A stretch of DNA of 5,911 nucleotides from DATLGD01 sp035540755 (GTDB lineage Bacteria; Actinomycetota; Actinomycetes; Mycobacteriales; SCTD01), in the NCBI GenBank assembly GCA_035540755.1, contig DATLGD010000114.1, positions 1 to 5,911 on the forward strand. Direction: 5' to 3'. Shown piece by piece: positions 5,128 through 5,911 of the stretch (the first letter of the stretch is position 1; each line of letters starts with the position of its first letter). The notes beneath the pieces are model-generated. The model was not told the DNA's origin. It saw only the letters and a list, made by a program, of their open reading frames with translations, and searched no databases. Position numbers and translations under genes: made by a program.

Positions 5128-5911
5128 TCAGGCCTGGGGAGCGGGGGCCGCGCGCCAGGTGTCGCGCCCGGCCCGCTTGGCGCGGTAGAGCGCCTCGTCG
5201 GCGCGCCGCACCAGTGCGTCGGCGGTCTCCCGGCCCGGCTCGTGCACCGCGACGCCGAGGGACACCGTGACGGCGACCGGCAGGCCGCCGTCGGCGAACG
5301 GGCGGTCCCGCACCGCGCAGCGGATCCGCTCGGCGGTCAGCTCGGCGCCCTCGGCACCGGTCTCCGGCAGGACGACGACGAGCTCCTCGCCGCCGTACCG
5401 CGCCACCGTGTCGACGTCGCGCACCTGCGCGGCGACGCGGCCGGCGAGCTCGGCGAGGACGGCGTCGCCGCGCTGGTGGCCGTAGGTGTCGTTGACGTCC
5501 TTGAAGTGGTCGACGTCGAGCAGCAGCAGGCCCACCGGGCGGCCGTAGCGGGCGGCGCGCTCGACCTCGCTGTCGAGGGTGGAGAGGAACGAGCGGTAGT
5601 TCGCGAGGCCGGTCAGCTCGTCGGTGACGGCCAGGCGCTGCACGTCGCGGTGCCGCAGCACGTTCTCGACGGCGAGCCCGGCCTGCCCGGCGAGCGTGGT
5701 CAGGGTGGCGACGTCGTCCGGGGAGGGAGCGGCGCCGCCGCGCGGGTCGAGCACGACGAGCACCCCGAGCACCGGTCCCGTGCCGCGCAGGGGCACGGCG
5801 ACGACGGCGTCGGCGGCGGGCTCGGCCGGGCTCCCGCCGAGGTCGGCCGGCCGCCCGGCGGCGAGCACCCCGGTGCGCGCCACCCGGCCGGCCACGCCCT
5901 CCCCCACGCGG
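5128..5911 (-). CDS. GAF–GGDEF diguanylate cyclase (N-terminus outside window)
   Basis: C-terminal 260 or so residues of a signalling protein that makes cyclic di-GMP from two GTP. The frame is open to the window edge; numbering here is from the GTG codon at 5907, which is probably internal. Residues 1-85 look like the second half of a GAF sensory domain (GEGVAGRVARTG, VAVPLRG, GVLVVLD, LAGQAGLAVENV). A short helical linker follows, then a full GGDEF domain: DELTGLANYRSF (96-107), metal residue D131 within LLDVDHFKDVND (129-140), active site GGEEL (172-176), VSLGVA (215-220) and ADEALYRAKRAGRD (236-249). The final F of GGEEF is L, a common tolerated change, so activity is expected. The inhibitory I-site RxxD (R163-D166) is present five residues before the active site, predicting product feedback. 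It ends 23 nt before galU. The GAF ligand is unknown. Confidence 0.93.
   Translation of the reverse strand, partial: RVGEGVAGRVARTGVLAAGRPADLGGSPAEPAADAVVAVPLRGTGPVLGVLVVLDPRGGAAPSPDDVATLTTLAGQAGLAVENVLRHRDVQRLAVTDELTGLANYRSFLSTLDSEVERAARYGRPVGLLLLDVDHFKDVNDTYGHQRGDAVLAELAGRVAAQVRDVDTVARYGGEELVVVLPETGAEGAELTAERIRCAVRDRPFADGGLPVAVTVSLGVAVHEPGRETADALVRRADEALYRAKRAGRDTWRAAPAPQA

Overview
The window is GC-rich (well over 70% G+C by eye). It reads almost entirely from the minus strand as one compact gene train from a high-GC actinobacterium. The order galU – moeA/glp – rimJ-type acetyltransferase – sepX/glpR is the conserved actinobacterial neighbourhood also known in mycobacteria (galU-moeA1-rimJ-Rv0996), corynebacteria and Streptomyces. 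SepX/GlpR proteins are found only in Actinomycetota, so the phylum call is strong. Protein style and the shape of the tRNA hairpin suggest something near Geodermatophilaceae, but that is only an impression.

Layout in the direction of transcription (right to left): a GAF–GGDEF diguanylate cyclase cut by the right edge (5128-5911); galU (4223-5104), UDP-glucose pyrophosphorylase; moeA/glp (2997-4220), a molybdopterin molybdotransferase or gephyrin-like division protein; moaC (2518-3000); a mog/moaB-type molybdopterin-binding protein (2015-2521); a RimJ/RimL-type GNAT acetyltransferase (1334-1972); sepX/glpR (281-1264), a three-helix membrane divisome protein. The galU-moeA gap is 2 nt. The moeA-moaC and moaC-mog junctions are 4-nt start/stop overlaps. 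A 17-codon micro-ORF bridges mog and rimJ by overlapping both. The 69-nt gap before sepX is the largest break and holds a possible promoter. After sepX come a terminator-like hairpin and a tRNA-Ala(CGC) gene on the same strand.

How the genes may work together: MoeA-family Glp and its membrane receptor GlpR link to FtsZ and polar growth in Corynebacterium. SepX is needed for septation in Streptomyces. GalU supplies UDP-glucose for envelope and storage polysaccharides. MoaC, Mog and MoeA are three steps of molybdenum cofactor synthesis. The string therefore joins cofactor synthesis, wall-precursor supply, division and perhaps c-di-GMP signalling in one transcriptional neighbourhood.

The strangest structure is at the left edge. 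Positions 1-101 and 119-219 form a near-perfect inverted repeat (one mismatch) around a 17-nt spacer. Each arm carries a tRNA-Ala(CGC) plus half of a long hairpin. This is either a pair of convergent tRNA genes sharing a bidirectional terminator, or a fold-back (template-switch or assembly) artefact at a contig end. No CRISPR array, insertion sequence, origin or phage gene is visible.
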